Shown here: piece after piece, positions 44,781 through 53,392 of the stretch
How the letters are laid out: each line of letters starts with the position of its first letter
How positions within the stretch are numbered: position 1 is the first letter of the stretch
Assembly (NCBI GenBank): GCA_035765415.1
Contig: DASTXR010000126.1
Coordinates: 1-64,000, forward strand
DNA: 64,000 nucleotides
Source: CADEED01 sp035765415
Lineage (GTDB): Bacteria; Pseudomonadota; Gammaproteobacteria; Steroidobacterales; Steroidobacteraceae
Reading direction: 5' to 3'
The notes under the pieces: model-generated
The model's database searches: none
What the model was told of the DNA's origin: nothing
The model's input: the letters and a program-made list of their open reading frames with translations, nothing else
Position numbers and translations under genes: made by a program

Positions 44781-45905
44781 ATTAGCAGCGCTGGCAGCGT
44801 TTCTCGCGCGGGCCTGATCCTGACCGGTGGCGGCGCGCGTGCGGCATACCAGGTGGGCGTTCTCAAGGCGCTTGCCGAGATCCACGCCAGTCCCGACTGG
44901 CCGTTTCCCATCATCGTCGGCACGTCCGCGGGCGCCGTGTCCGCCAGCATCCTGGCCGCCAACGTGACGCGCTGGCATCAGTCGGTCGGGGAAATCGAGA
45001 AGGTCTGGGCCAACTTTCACGTTGCCGAGGTGTTCCGCTCCGACGCGGCGGCCATGCTCAAGGCGGGCGCCCGCTGGATGGGCTCGCTGTTCACGGGCGG
45101 CATGATCGGGCCGCCGAAATCGTTGCTGGACAATTCACCGCTGCGCGAGCTGCTGTCGAAAGTGACGGATTTCGACGCGGTGCGGGTGAATGTCGCCCAG
45201 GGCCACCTGCGAGCGCTGGCGTTGTGCGCCACCAGCTATTTCACCGCGCGATCCGTGTCGTTCTTCGAAGCCGAGACCACCACCAGCGAGTGGTCGCGCG
45301 CGCAGCGCCACGGCGAGCGCGTTCCGTTGTCGCTCGACTACCTGATGGCCAGTCTCGGCATCCCGTTCCTGTTTCCGCCGATGTGCCTGCAGGGCGAGTA
45401 CTTCGGGGATGGCGCGATGCGCCAGACCGCGCCCCTGAGCCCGGCGATTCACCTGGGCGCCGACCGCATCCTGGTGCTGGGCGTGCGGCCCACGCATCTC
45501 GACCTCATTCCGCGCTTCGTCGCGTCGGATTCGCCACCGACCCCGGGCCAGCTGTTCGGTTACATGCTCGACACACTGTTCAGCGACCAGATTTCCGCCG
45601 ACCTCGAGAACCTGAGCCGCATCAACCGCCTGTCGGAAATCGCTGGCAGCGCGACCGGCACGCGGCAGATACGCACCATGATGATCGCGCCCAGCATCGA
45701 TCCTTCGCAGCTCGCCGTCCGGCATCTCAAGTCCCTGCCCGTGAGCCTGCGATCCCTCATGCGCATCATCGGCGCGCGCGGCACCGCCGGCAGCCTGCTC
45801 GCGAGTTACCTGATGTTCGAATCGGTTTACACGCGTGAGTTGATAGAGCTCGGATATCGCGACACGCTCGACAAGCGCGACCAGCTCGCGGCGTTCCTGG
45901 CCTGA
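44781..45905 (+). CDS. patatin-like phospholipase, apparently with an ATT start codon
   Basis: A 374-residue patatin-like protein expected to hydrolyse lipid acyl esters. The oxyanion loop is LILTGGGARAAYQVGVLKAL, the nucleophile Ser is in IIVGTSAGAVSASIL, and the dyad Asp is in YFGDGAMRQ. The first ATG/GTG-type start in frame (GTG 44853) lies inside the glycine-rich loop, so it would give a dead enzyme. Upstream, the only start that fits is ATT 44781, with GGGGGGAGG before it, giving SSAGSVSRAGLILTGGG. ATT starts are rare (infC, pcnB). A sequencing error is the other explanation. It ends 2 bases before the PPTase gene. Confidence 0.8.
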   Translation: MSSAGSVSRAGLILTGGGARAAYQVGVLKALAEIHASPDWPFPIIVGTSAGAVSASILAANVTRWHQSVGEIEKVWANFHVAEVFRSDAAAMLKAGARWMGSLFTGGMIGPPKSLLDNSPLRELLSKVTDFDAVRVNVAQGHLRALALCATSYFTARSVSFFEAETTTSEWSRAQRHGERVPLSLDYLMASLGIPFLFPPMCLQGEYFGDGAMRQTAPLSPAIHLGADRILVLGVRPTHLDLIPRFVASDSPPTPGQLFGYMLDTLFSDQISADLENLSRINRLSEIAGSATGTRQIRTMMIAPSIDPSQLAVRHLKSLPVSLRSLMRIIGARGTAGSLLASYLMFESVYTRELIELGYRDTLDKRDQLAAFLA

Positions 45906-45907
45906 CG

Positions 45908-46717
45908 ATGTCGCGGGCGCTCGCCGACAACGGGGTGCACGTCTGGCTCGGCTTCGAGAACCTGCTCGACGATCCCGCGAACGCGGCGCGCTTCACCTCG
46001 CTGATGTCGCAGGACGAGCTCGTGCGCGACCGGCGTTTCCTGGTCGAGCCGGCGCGCAGGCTGCATCGGCTGGCGCGCGGCATGCAGCGTGAAGTGCTGG
46101 CGTCCTATCTGCCCGGCACGTCACCGCGCGAGCTCGAGTTCGTGAACGGCCCCGCGGGTCGTCCCGCGCTCGCGGCGCCACACGATGCGAGCGGGCTCGA
46201 TTTCAACCTGGCGCACACCCGCGGGTTGGTAGTGCTCGCGGTGGCGCGTGGCGCGACCGTGGGCATCGACGTCGAGATCTACGAGAAGAACGTGCCGCTC
46301 GAGGTGGCGCGGCGGTTTTTCTCCGGTGTCGAGGCCGACACGCTGCAGGCGCTGCCCGGCGACGCGCAACCGCGTCGTTTTCTGCGCTTGTGGACGCTCA
46401 AGGAGGCCTATCTGAAAGCCGTCGGCACGGGCATCGCCGGGGGTCTCGAGGGCATGACGTTTCGCATCGACGAGCAGGGCGGCTGCAACTTCGAGCGCGC
46501 CACCGATCCGCTCGCCGCGCGCTGGTCGTTCAGCCAGTTCGACGTCGGCGCGCGGCACGTCGTGGCGCTCGCGCTGCTGCCGGCGCGGGAATCAGCCATG
46601 GGTGCGGCGATCGAATGGCATGAGTTCGGCGGCGCCGCGCCACCGGCGGCGGTGGGCATCCATTCGCTGATCGCGCGCCAGGGCGGCCTACGTCAGGAAC
46701 AGCGCGCCGAGCCCTAA
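45908..46717 (+). CDS. Sfp-type 4'-phosphopantetheinyl transferase
   Basis: A 269-residue enzyme that transfers phosphopantetheine from CoA to a Ser of carrier proteins. The Mg2+ site is VGIDVEIYEK and the second motif is FLRLWTLKEAYLKAVGTG (WxxKEA). FNLAHTRGLVVLAV provides the usual His. It is of the long (Sfp) type and not AcpS. No polyketide or NRPS gene is in this window, so the target could be a fatty-acid carrier or one elsewhere. Its 3' end overlaps that of mgtE by 30 bases. Confidence 0.92.
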   Translation: MSRALADNGVHVWLGFENLLDDPANAARFTSLMSQDELVRDRRFLVEPARRLHRLARGMQREVLASYLPGTSPRELEFVNGPAGRPALAAPHDASGLDFNLAHTRGLVVLAVARGATVGIDVEIYEKNVPLEVARRFFSGVEADTLQALPGDAQPRRFLRLWTLKEAYLKAVGTGIAGGLEGMTFRIDEQGGCNFERATDPLAARWSFSQFDVGARHVVALALLPARESAMGAAIEWHEFGGAAPPAAVGIHSLIARQGGLRQEQRAEP

Positions 46718-48046
46718 CAAGGTTGCGAAGCCGATGCAGTCGGTGAACGTGGTGAGGATGACGCCCGCCGACAGCGCCGGATCGATGCGCATCCGGCGCA
46801 GCAGCAGCGGCACGACCACGCCAACCGCGGCGGCGGCGAGCAGGTTGATCAACGTGGCGGCGGCGATGATGGCGGCGATCTTCCACGTGCCGTACCAGAC
46901 GATGGTCACGGCGCCGACGATGGCGGCCCAGATGATGCCGTTGAGGCCGCCGACCGCGATCTCCTTCCACAACAGCCAGCGCGCGTTGACCCACTCGACC
47001 TGCCCGAGCGCGATGCCGCGGATGATGAGCGTCACGGTCTGGGTGCCGGCGATGCCGCCCATGCTGGCGACGATGGGCATGAGGGCGGCGAGGGCGGCCA
47101 CTTTCTCGATGGTGCCTTCGAAACGGCTGACGACGGCCGCCGCCATGAACGCGGTGACCAGGTTGATCCCAAGCCACACGAGGCGCCGGCGCGTGGAGGG
47201 AATGATGCCCGCGAAGACGTCTTCCTCGTCGCCGAGACCCGCGGCCGACATCACTTCGTGCGCGGCTTCTTCGCGGATGACGTCGACGACGTCGTCGACG
47301 GTGATGCGGCCCAGGAGCTTGCCCTGGTCGTCGACGACGGCCGCGGACACGAGGTCGCGGTCCTGGAAGAGCTGCGCGACTTCGTGGGCATTGGTATTGG
47401 GCGCGATGCGCGAGCCTTCCGGATCGAGCAGGTTGCCGACGGATTTTTCCGGGTCTTCGGTGAGCAGCCGCGTGAGCGCGATGGTGCCCATGTACTTGTC
47501 GTTGCGATCGACGACGAACAGCCGATCGGTCTTGTCGGGCAGCTCGCCGCGCATGCGCAGGTAGCGCAGCACCACTTCCACGGTGACGTCGGCGCGGACG
47601 CTCACCGTGTCGGTGTTCATCAGGCCGCCGGCGGTGTCGTGTTCGAACGCCAGCACCGCGTGCAGGCGCTCGCGGTCCTGCTGGTCCATCGACTTCACGA
47701 GCTGCAGCGATACGGCCTCGGGCAGATCGCCGACCAGGTCGGCCAGGTCGTCGAGCTCCATGTTCTCGGCGGCCGCCAGCAGTTCGTCGGCGTCCATGCC
47801 GTCGATGAGCGACTGGCGAACGTTTTCGTTGAGCTCGACCAGCACGTCGCCTTCGATTTCGGGCTCGACGAAGTTCCAGACCACCTCGCGCTGCGCCGGC
47901 GGCAGCGACTCGATGAGCAGCGCGATCTCCGCCGGATGCATCGCCGCGATCATGCGCGCGGCGCCACGCCAGGATCCCTCGCGCAGCGCGCCGCGTAATG
48001 CGGCGAGGCGACGTTCTTTCAGAGGGATGACGGTGCTCTCGGCCAT
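46688..48046 (-). CDS. mgtE: MgtE-type magnesium transporter
   Basis: A 452-residue Mg2+ channel. An N-terminal helical domain (residues 1-125, with MHPAEIALLIESLPPAQREV) is followed by two CBS domains (about 130-255) and five membrane helices with VASMGGIAGTQTVTLIIRGI and LLGLGALFL at the end. The CBS part senses cytosolic Mg2+ in the family. I start at ATG 48046, GAGGGA upstream. No riboswitch can be fitted in the 73 bases before it, because the space holds a palindrome after rapZ. Confidence 0.95.
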   Translation of the reverse strand: MAESTVIPLKERRLAALRGALREGSWRGAARMIAAMHPAEIALLIESLPPAQREVVWNFVEPEIEGDVLVELNENVRQSLIDGMDADELLAAAENMELDDLADLVGDLPEAVSLQLVKSMDQQDRERLHAVLAFEHDTAGGLMNTDTVSVRADVTVEVVLRYLRMRGELPDKTDRLFVVDRNDKYMGTIALTRLLTEDPEKSVGNLLDPEGSRIAPNTNAHEVAQLFQDRDLVSAAVVDDQGKLLGRITVDDVVDVIREEAAHEVMSAAGLGDEEDVFAGIIPSTRRRLVWLGINLVTAFMAAAVVSRFEGTIEKVAALAALMPIVASMGGIAGTQTVTLIIRGIALGQVEWVNARWLLWKEIAVGGLNGIIWAAIVGAVTIVWYGTWKIAAIIAAATLINLLAAAAVGVVVPLLLRRMRIDPALSAGVILTTFTDCIGFATLLGLGALFLT

Positions 48047-48087
48047 TTCGGCCGGGAGTGTAGATTGATTCTTTGGGAAATGAACGA

Positions 48088-48115
48088 GTGGGGACAGACT
48101 TAAGTCTGTCCCCAC
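48088..48115. repeat. family-B perfect 28-base palindrome after rapZ
   Basis: GTGGGGACAGACTT is followed at once by its reverse complement, with no loop. It lies 4 bases after the rapZ stop codon and before mgtE. A near copy follows murA at 55984-56011. It is probably a terminator-like repeat shared between gene ends. Confidence 0.8.
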
Positions 48116-48119
48116 ACAT

Positions 48120-49034
48120 TTATGCGACGGAAGAGGAAGCTCCGGCGAGCGTCGGCGCGCGCGTGATGGAGCGCGTTTCGCCGAGCGAGTTGTGGCGGAT
48201 GGCGATGACTGGATAGTTCTGCGAGAGACGCTCGGCGATGCGCTCGGCGAGGTACACCGAGCGGTGGCGCCCGCCGGTGCAGCCGATGGCGATGGTGAGG
48301 TAGCGGCGGTTCGCCGCCTGGTGCTCGGGAATGCGCATGGCCACGAATTGCAGGATGTCGTCGGCCAGGCGCGGAACGCTGCGCTGTGCTTCGAGGAAGC
48401 GGATGACGTCCGGGTCACGGCCGGTGAGCGCGCGCAGCGAGGGGTCCCAGTAGGGGTTGGGCAGCGAGCGCGCGTCGAACACGAAGTCCGCATCGCCCGG
48501 AATGCCGTTCTTGAAGCCGAAAGACTCCACCAGCAACGACAGCCGGCCCGCGCTGCGCTTTTCCACGCGCTGGCTGATGAGCTCGCGCAGGTCGTGCACG
48601 CCCATGCGCGAGGTGTCGATGACGAGGTCGGCGGCGTTGAGGATGGGCTCGAGCAGGCGCCGCTCGATGGCGATGGCCTCTTTCAGCGACACGTGGTCGG
48701 TGCTGATGGGGTGCTTGCGCCGGGTTTCGGCGAAGCGCCGCAGCAGTTCGTCATCGTTGGCGAGCAGGAAGATGATTTCGCACTGGATGCCGCTTTTCTT
48801 GAGTTCATCGATGAGCGGCGGCACCGTCTCGATTTCAGCGGCGGCATTGCGCGCATCGACTCCCACCGCGGCGCGCGAGTACTGCGCCTCGTTGTTGCGC
48901 AGCGTGTGGGAGATGAACGGTTTCAGCAGGGCCGCCGGGATGTTGTCCACGCAGTAGAACCCGGCGTCTTCGAGCATGTGCAAAGCCACGCTCTTGCCGG
49001 ATCCCGATAGCCCGCTGACGAGAATCAGACGCAT
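48120..49034 (-). CDS. rapZ: RNase adapter protein RapZ
   Basis: A 304-residue RapZ (YvcJ) homologue. Walker A is LVSGLSGSGKSVALHMLEDA and the second nucleotide motif is VDARNAAAE. The C-terminal domain has TIAIGCTGGRHRSVYLAERI, its ligand-binding signature. In E. coli RapZ brings the sRNA GlmZ to RNase E to control amino-sugar synthesis. It lies 10 bases after hpf; ptsN, which usually stands between them, is missing. Confidence 0.95.
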   Translation of the reverse strand: MRLILVSGLSGSGKSVALHMLEDAGFYCVDNIPAALLKPFISHTLRNNEAQYSRAAVGVDARNAAAEIETVPPLIDELKKSGIQCEIIFLLANDDELLRRFAETRRKHPISTDHVSLKEAIAIERRLLEPILNAADLVIDTSRMGVHDLRELISQRVEKRSAGRLSLLVESFGFKNGIPGDADFVFDARSLPNPYWDPSLRALTGRDPDVIRFLEAQRSVPRLADDILQFVAMRIPEHQAANRRYLTIAIGCTGGRHRSVYLAERIAERLSQNYPVIAIRHNSLGETRSITRAPTLAGASSSVA

Positions 49035-49044
49035 TGCGACGGTT

Positions 49045-49368
49045 TCACTCCTGCCTGACGGTCTTGCGGGCTTCCGCAGCGTGTTTGTCGGCCTTCATTT
49101 CCTTGTGCTTGAGCACGCGCCGGTCGAGCTTGTCGGCCAGCAGGTCTATGGCGGTGTACATGTTTTCCTCGGTGGCCTCGGCATGGACGGCGTTTCCGCG
49201 CACATGCAATGTGGCTTCGGCCTTTTGTCGGAGCTTCTCAACCGTCAGGACGCAATGCACGTCGATAACGTGGTCGAAATGGCGGGAAATGCGCTCGAGC
49301 TTCTTCTCGACGTAGGCGCGCATCGACGGTGTGACTTCGACATGATGACCGGAAAGCGACAATTGCAT
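49045..49368 (-). CDS. hpf: ribosome hibernation promoting factor (short HPF)
   Basis: A 107-residue short-form HPF. It begins LSLSGHHVEVTPSMRAYVEK and has the RMF/HPF core DHVIDVHCVLTVEKLRQKAE with ATLHVRGNAVHAE. It binds the 30S subunit during slow growth and helps pair ribosomes into inactive 100S particles in related bacteria. It has no long C-terminal domain. It lies 24 bases downstream of rpoN, its usual place. Confidence 0.95.
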   Translation of the reverse strand: MQLSLSGHHVEVTPSMRAYVEKKLERISRHFDHVIDVHCVLTVEKLRQKAEATLHVRGNAVHAEATEENMYTAIDLLADKLDRRVLKHKEMKADKHAAEARKTVRQE

Positions 49369-49392
49369 GGTCCGTCTCCTTTTTTGGCCTAT

Positions 49393-50838
49393 CTACCTAT
49401 TCGCTTGTGCAGCTTTTGCCTTGCGTTCGTTCGATGGGGCGAGGCCGAGCGCTTCGCGATATTTCGCGACCGTGCGGCGCGCGACCGCGATGCCTTCGCC
49501 CGAGAGCAGCTCGGCGATCCGGCTGTCGGACAGCGGATTGCCGGGGTCTTCTTCCTTGATGAGCTTCCTGATCTTGGCGCGCACCGCGGTGGAGGACGCC
49601 CCACCGCCGTCGGCGGCTTCGACCTGGCTCGAGAAGAAGTACTTGAGCTCGAACACGCCGCGCGGCGTGTGCATGTACTTGCTGGACGTGACGCGCGAGA
49701 TGGTCGACTCGTGCATGTCGATGGCCTGCGCGATGTCCTTGAGAATCATGGGCCGCATGCTTTCCTCACCGTGCTCGAGGAACGCCGTCTGGCGTTCGAC
49801 GATGCTGCGTGCCACTTTCATGAGGGTCTCATTGCGGATTTCGAGGCTCTTGAGCAGCCAGCGCGCTTCCTGGAGCTGCGCACGCATCGAGGAATGACCG
49901 GCGCCGCGGCCGAGCATGTCGGCGTAGCTCTGGTTGAGGCGCACGCGCGGCAGCGTCGAGCTGTTCACCTCGACGGTCCAGCCGCGATCAGTGCGGCGGA
50001 CGAAGACGTCGGGCACCACGTATTCGGCCTTCGCGCTGCTGACGGTGGCGCCCGGACGAGGGTGCAGTCCGCGCACCAGCGCCACGGCCTGCGCGAGTTC
50101 GTCGTCGGAGGCCGAGAGCTCGCGGCGCAGCAGCGTGAGCTCGCGATCGGCGAGCTTGTCGAGATGTTTGTCGGCGATGGCCAGCGCCAGGCGAAGCCCC
50201 GGCGTGTCGGGATGCAGGGTGCGCAGCTGCAGCGCGAGACATTCGCTGAGGTTGCGCGCCGCGACTCCGGCCGGGTCGAGGGTCTGCACGAGCCGCAGCA
50301 CGCGCTCCACGTCGCCGGCGTCGGCCGTTACCTCGGGCAGCAGCGTGGCGGCGATGTCGTCGGCCGAATCGGTGACGTATCCGTCGTCATTGATGGCATC
50401 GACGATCGCGCGCGCGATGGCGAGATCCCGCGGTGCGAGGTTGGCGTATTCGAGCTGGCCGATCAGGTGATCCTGCAGCGAAAGCTGCGCATCGTCGGCC
50501 ACTTCCGCGGCCCGCTCGTCGTCATCGCGCCAGGAATCGGAGCCCGCGCTGCGCTCGCTCCAGTTGTCTTCGATGACTTCGGCTTCGACCGTGACTTCGG
50601 GTGCCGCCTGCGCATCCACGCGATTTTCTTCCGGCATGGGATGCGGTTCGAGTGTCTCGAACGTGCCGGTGGCCTCGTATTCGTCCACGGGCTCGAGCAT
50701 GACGTTGCTCTCGAGCTGTTCGCGGATGTGCGCCTGCAGTTCCAGCGCCGGCATTTGCAGGAGGCGGATGGCCTGCTGCAACTGCGGGGTCATCGTCAGC
50801 GTCTGACCCAGTTTCAGCTGCAGTGATGGCTTCATCAT
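49393..50838 (-). CDS. rpoN: RNA polymerase sigma-54 factor
   Basis: A 481-residue sigma-54. Region I begins KPSLQLKLGQTLTMTPQLQQ, an acidic linker follows (residues about 60-130), then the core-binding domain, and near the end the RpoN box ARRTVAKYREAL, which contacts the -24 element. DIAQAIDMHESTISRVTSSK is the helix-turn-helix. The start is ATG 50838 (GTG 50844 is in frame). It stands between lptB and hpf, as in most gammaproteobacteria. Confidence 0.96.
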   Translation of the reverse strand: MMKPSLQLKLGQTLTMTPQLQQAIRLLQMPALELQAHIREQLESNVMLEPVDEYEATGTFETLEPHPMPEENRVDAQAAPEVTVEAEVIEDNWSERSAGSDSWRDDDERAAEVADDAQLSLQDHLIGQLEYANLAPRDLAIARAIVDAINDDGYVTDSADDIAATLLPEVTADAGDVERVLRLVQTLDPAGVAARNLSECLALQLRTLHPDTPGLRLALAIADKHLDKLADRELTLLRRELSASDDELAQAVALVRGLHPRPGATVSSAKAEYVVPDVFVRRTDRGWTVEVNSSTLPRVRLNQSYADMLGRGAGHSSMRAQLQEARWLLKSLEIRNETLMKVARSIVERQTAFLEHGEESMRPMILKDIAQAIDMHESTISRVTSSKYMHTPRGVFELKYFFSSQVEAADGGGASSTAVRAKIRKLIKEEDPGNPLSDSRIAELLSGEGIAVARRTVAKYREALGLAPSNERKAKAAQANR

Positions 50839-50903
50839 CGACACAGTTGTGGGGGTCTCAACGCTATGAAAGAAATGGACTTTTCCGCAAGCTTCCGGAG
50901 ACG

Positions 50904-51626
50904 CTACATGCGGAAAGACTGACCCAAGTACACCTCACGGACTTGGGGGTTGGCAAGGATTTCTTCGGGCGTTCCCGAAGCCATCACAGTTCCCCCGGAA
51001 ACTACGTAACCACGCTGACAAACACCTAGGGTTTCTCTGACGTTATGGTCGGTGATGAGCACGCCGATGCCCTTGGCGGTGAGCTCGTTCATGATTCGCT
51101 GGATGTCGATGACCGAAAGTGGGTCGACGCCCGCAAACGGCTCATCGAGCAGCACAAAACGGGGCTCTGCGGCCAATGCACGCGCTATTTCGACGCGCCG
51201 GCGCTCACCACCGGAAAGCGCCAGCCCCAGGCTCTTGCGCACATGCGCGATGCGCAGTTCGCCCAGGATCTGCTCGAGGCGCTCCTGGCGCGCGGTTTCG
51301 TCGAGGTCGCGAGTCTCGAGAATCGCCATCACGTTGTCTTCGACGCTCAGCTTGCGGAACACCGACGCTTCCTGCGGCAGATAGCCGATGCCCGCGTGCG
51401 CGCGCTGGTGCATGGCGAGGTGCGTGATGTCACGGTCGTCGATGGTCACGGTGCCGCGGTCGGGAGGCACCAGGCCGACGATCATGTAGAACGCCGTGGT
51501 CTTGCCGGCGCCGTTCGGGCCTAACAACCCGACGATCTGCCCGCTCTCCACTTCGACGGAGAGGTCGGAGATCACCTGGCGTTTTTTGTAACTCTTGGCT
51601 AAGTGGCTCGCGCGCAGCACGCTCAC
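50904..51626 (-). CDS. lptB: LPS export ATPase LptB
   Basis: A 240-residue ABC ATPase that powers LPS extraction from the inner membrane together with LptFG. Walker A is LLGPNGAGKTTAFYMIVGL, the signature LALSGGERRRVEIARAL, Walker B FVLLDEPFAGVDPLS and the His loop ITDHNVRETL. A GTG start overlaps the lptA stop (GTGA). Length is the usual 240. Confidence 0.97.
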   Translation of the reverse strand: MSVLRASHLAKSYKKRQVISDLSVEVESGQIVGLLGPNGAGKTTAFYMIVGLVPPDRGTVTIDDRDITHLAMHQRAHAGIGYLPQEASVFRKLSVEDNVMAILETRDLDETARQERLEQILGELRIAHVRKSLGLALSGGERRRVEIARALAAEPRFVLLDEPFAGVDPLSVIDIQRIMNELTAKGIGVLITDHNVRETLGVCQRGYVVSGGTVMASGTPEEILANPQVREVYLGQSFRM

Positions 51627-52294
51627 GGTTTCTTCTCTTTTTTCTTTTCTTTGTCCGGCATGGTGATCTGCGGCTGCTTGCCCGGCTGGATCACGAAGCG
51701 GATGCGGCCATCGCCCGCCGCGTCCGACTTCTTCTGGGGTTCAAGGCTTTGCGTGCGGATGTTGTAGACGAAGTGCTGGCCGGTGGCCTCACTGCGGCCG
51801 TAGGCAAGCCGGGCGTTGGTGTTGAAGCTCACGGTGCCATCGGAGGTTTCGTATTCGATGGTGTTCGCGCTGCCACGCGCCATGGTGCCGTCTTCGCGCT
51901 GCTGCTCGAACTGCGCCGGCGAGCCTGTGATGGTGGCGGCGGAGATGAGCTTGTTGCGGAACGTTACGACGGCCTTGTCCGAACGGAGGTTGCCGCCCTC
52001 GGCGTCGATGCGCACGTCCCCTGAAATGGTCCAGTGGCTGTTCTCGAAGTTGAGGCCGCCCTTGATGTCCGCCTCGGCGGCCTGGATGCGCACGCCGCAC
52101 TGCGTGATCACCACGTCGCGCAGCACCGCGTTGTTGTTGCGGTAATCCATTTCGAGCGGCTTGGCTTCGAGCACGATCTCCTGGTTCGCGCACGGCGCCG
52201 GCGCGGCCTCGGCCACGCCTAACAACCCGGCGGCGAGCACGCCGAGGTGCACACTGAGGCTGTCGCGGGGGTTATTTCGGGAAGAAGTGGCCAT
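51623..52294 (-). CDS. lptA: LPS transport periplasmic protein LptA
   Basis: A 223-residue OstA-fold protein that bridges the periplasm in LPS transport. A short signal (LGVLAAGLLGVAEAAPAPCA) is followed by IVLEAKPLEMDYRNNNAVLR, VRIQAAEADIKG and FNTNARLAYGRSEATGQHFV, typical of the beta-jelly fold. The end is a Lys-rich tail (KEKKKEKKP). It is longer than E. coli LptA (185). It overlaps lptC by 23 bases and lptB by 4. Confidence 0.92.
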   Translation of the reverse strand: MATSSRNNPRDSLSVHLGVLAAGLLGVAEAAPAPCANQEIVLEAKPLEMDYRNNNAVLRDVVITQCGVRIQAAEADIKGGLNFENSHWTISGDVRIDAEGGNLRSDKAVVTFRNKLISAATITGSPAQFEQQREDGTMARGSANTIEYETSDGTVSFNTNARLAYGRSEATGQHFVYNIRTQSLEPQKKSDAAGDGRIRFVIQPGKQPQITMPDKEKKKEKKP

Positions 52295-52886
52295 TGACGT
52301 CCGATTCTAGACGCAGCGTGCCGGCCTTCAAATCGGCCTTCAGCCCGCGCGCGTCGATCTCATGGCCCGACCAGCGGAGTTTCACGGGCGCATAGGTCTC
52401 GATGAACTCCGTGGGCGTGTTGATTCGCAGGGTATCGGTGGTCAATGACAGCGGCTCGCCGCTGCCGGGCGACGGCCCGGTGACGCGCACGTTGCCGGTC
52501 AATTGGACATCGTTGCCGTCGGCGCGCACCAGCCCGTGATCGGAGGTCAGGTGCCAGACTTCTCCGGATGTATCAGAGGCGCGCGCTGACTCGCCGGGCA
52601 GCTTGTTTTGCGCATCGGGGTGGTAATCCATGGCGAGCTTCTCGAGCTCGATGATCCCGGAGTCGGTCTGCTGGCGAATCACGCTGGCGTTGAGGCGATA
52701 CCGCTCGCGGCCGTCGTATCCCGTCTCGATGACGGTGGCTTCGAGCGCCGCGTAGCCGGGATCGGGAATGGACACGCCCACCGCATCGCCATTGTCGGCA
52801 TCGCGTCCGGGCCGTCCGAGGAAATATGCGAAGCCCACCGCGGCGATCGCCAGCACGAAGGCGAATGGACGCGAGCGCCGCTTCAT
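52272..52886 (-). CDS. lptC: LPS export protein LptC
   Basis: A 204-residue LptC. A single N-terminal membrane helix (PFAFVLAIAAVGFAYFLGRP) anchors the OstA-like periplasmic domain, which takes LPS from LptBFG and hands it to LptA. Typical patches are GRERYRLNASVIRQQ, VWHLTSDHGLVRADG and LTTDTLRINTPTEFIET. The start overlaps the kdsC stop by 4 bases. Confidence 0.93.
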   Translation of the reverse strand: MKRRSRPFAFVLAIAAVGFAYFLGRPGRDADNGDAVGVSIPDPGYAALEATVIETGYDGRERYRLNASVIRQQTDSGIIELEKLAMDYHPDAQNKLPGESARASDTSGEVWHLTSDHGLVRADGNDVQLTGNVRVTGPSPGSGEPLSLTTDTLRINTPTEFIETYAPVKLRWSGHEIDARGLKADLKAGTLRLESDVNGHFFPK

Positions 52887-53392
52887 GACGCGGCCTTGCG
52901 CGCCATCATGAGCCAGTCGCATACCTCGCGGACTGCGCCATGACCGCCGGGGCGCGTCGTGACCAGGTCCGCGGCCGCGAGTGCATCCGGGTGCGCATCG
53001 GCCACGGCGATGCCGAGCCCGGCGGCGGCGAGGATCGGCGCGTCCGGCGTGTCGTCGCCCACGCAGGCGCATTCTTCGAGCGACACACGGCGCGCTTTCG
53101 AAAGTTTGCGCAACGCCGTCAGCTTGTCGTTCGCGCCCTGGATGACGTGCCGGATGCCGAGCTCTTTTGCCCGGCGCGCCACCGCGGCGGACTTGCGGCC
53201 GGAGATGATGGCAATGGAGATACCGGCCGCAGCCACCTGCTTGATGCCGTAACCATCGCGCACATGGAATGCCTTGAGCAGCTCGCCTTTCGGGCCGTAG
53301 AACAGGCGCCCATCGGTGAGCACGCCATCCACGTCGAGGATGAGCAGCCGCACGCGCGCGAGTGCCGACTGGAACGGCGCCGCGTCGTTCAC
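52883..53392 (-). CDS. kdsC: Kdo 8-phosphate phosphatase KdsC
   Basis: A 169-residue HAD phosphatase that removes the phosphate from Kdo 8-phosphate. Motif I is LLILDVDGVLTDGRLFYGPK, motif II IAIISGRKSAAVARRA, and motif III with CACVGDDTPDAPIL (DD). No cap domain, as expected. The start is a GTG overlapping the kdsD stop (GTGA). It belongs to the kdsD-kdsC-lptC-lptA-lptB run. Confidence 0.95.
   Translation of the reverse strand: MNDAAPFQSALARVRLLILDVDGVLTDGRLFYGPKGELLKAFHVRDGYGIKQVAAAGISIAIISGRKSAAVARRAKELGIRHVIQGANDKLTALRKLSKARRVSLEECACVGDDTPDAPILAAAGLGIAVADAHPDALAAADLVTTRPGGHGAVREVCDWLMMARKAAS

Noticed and set aside
44853..45905. GTG 44853 as the start of the patatin gene
   Set aside because: It lies within the glycine-rich oxyanion loop, so the protein would lack a needed motif. 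The frame upstream continues in family-like sequence to ATT 44781.
48047..48119. A magnesium riboswitch before mgtE
   Set aside because: The 73 bases upstream include a 28-base palindrome and the rapZ stop region. There is no room for an M-box, and no such pattern is seen.
48976..50826. A 616-codon plus-strand open frame over rapZ, hpf and rpoN
   Set aside because: It is antisense to three clear genes. Its product is rich in Arg, His, Gly and Val with no family pattern, as expected from the opposite strand of GC-rich coding DNA.
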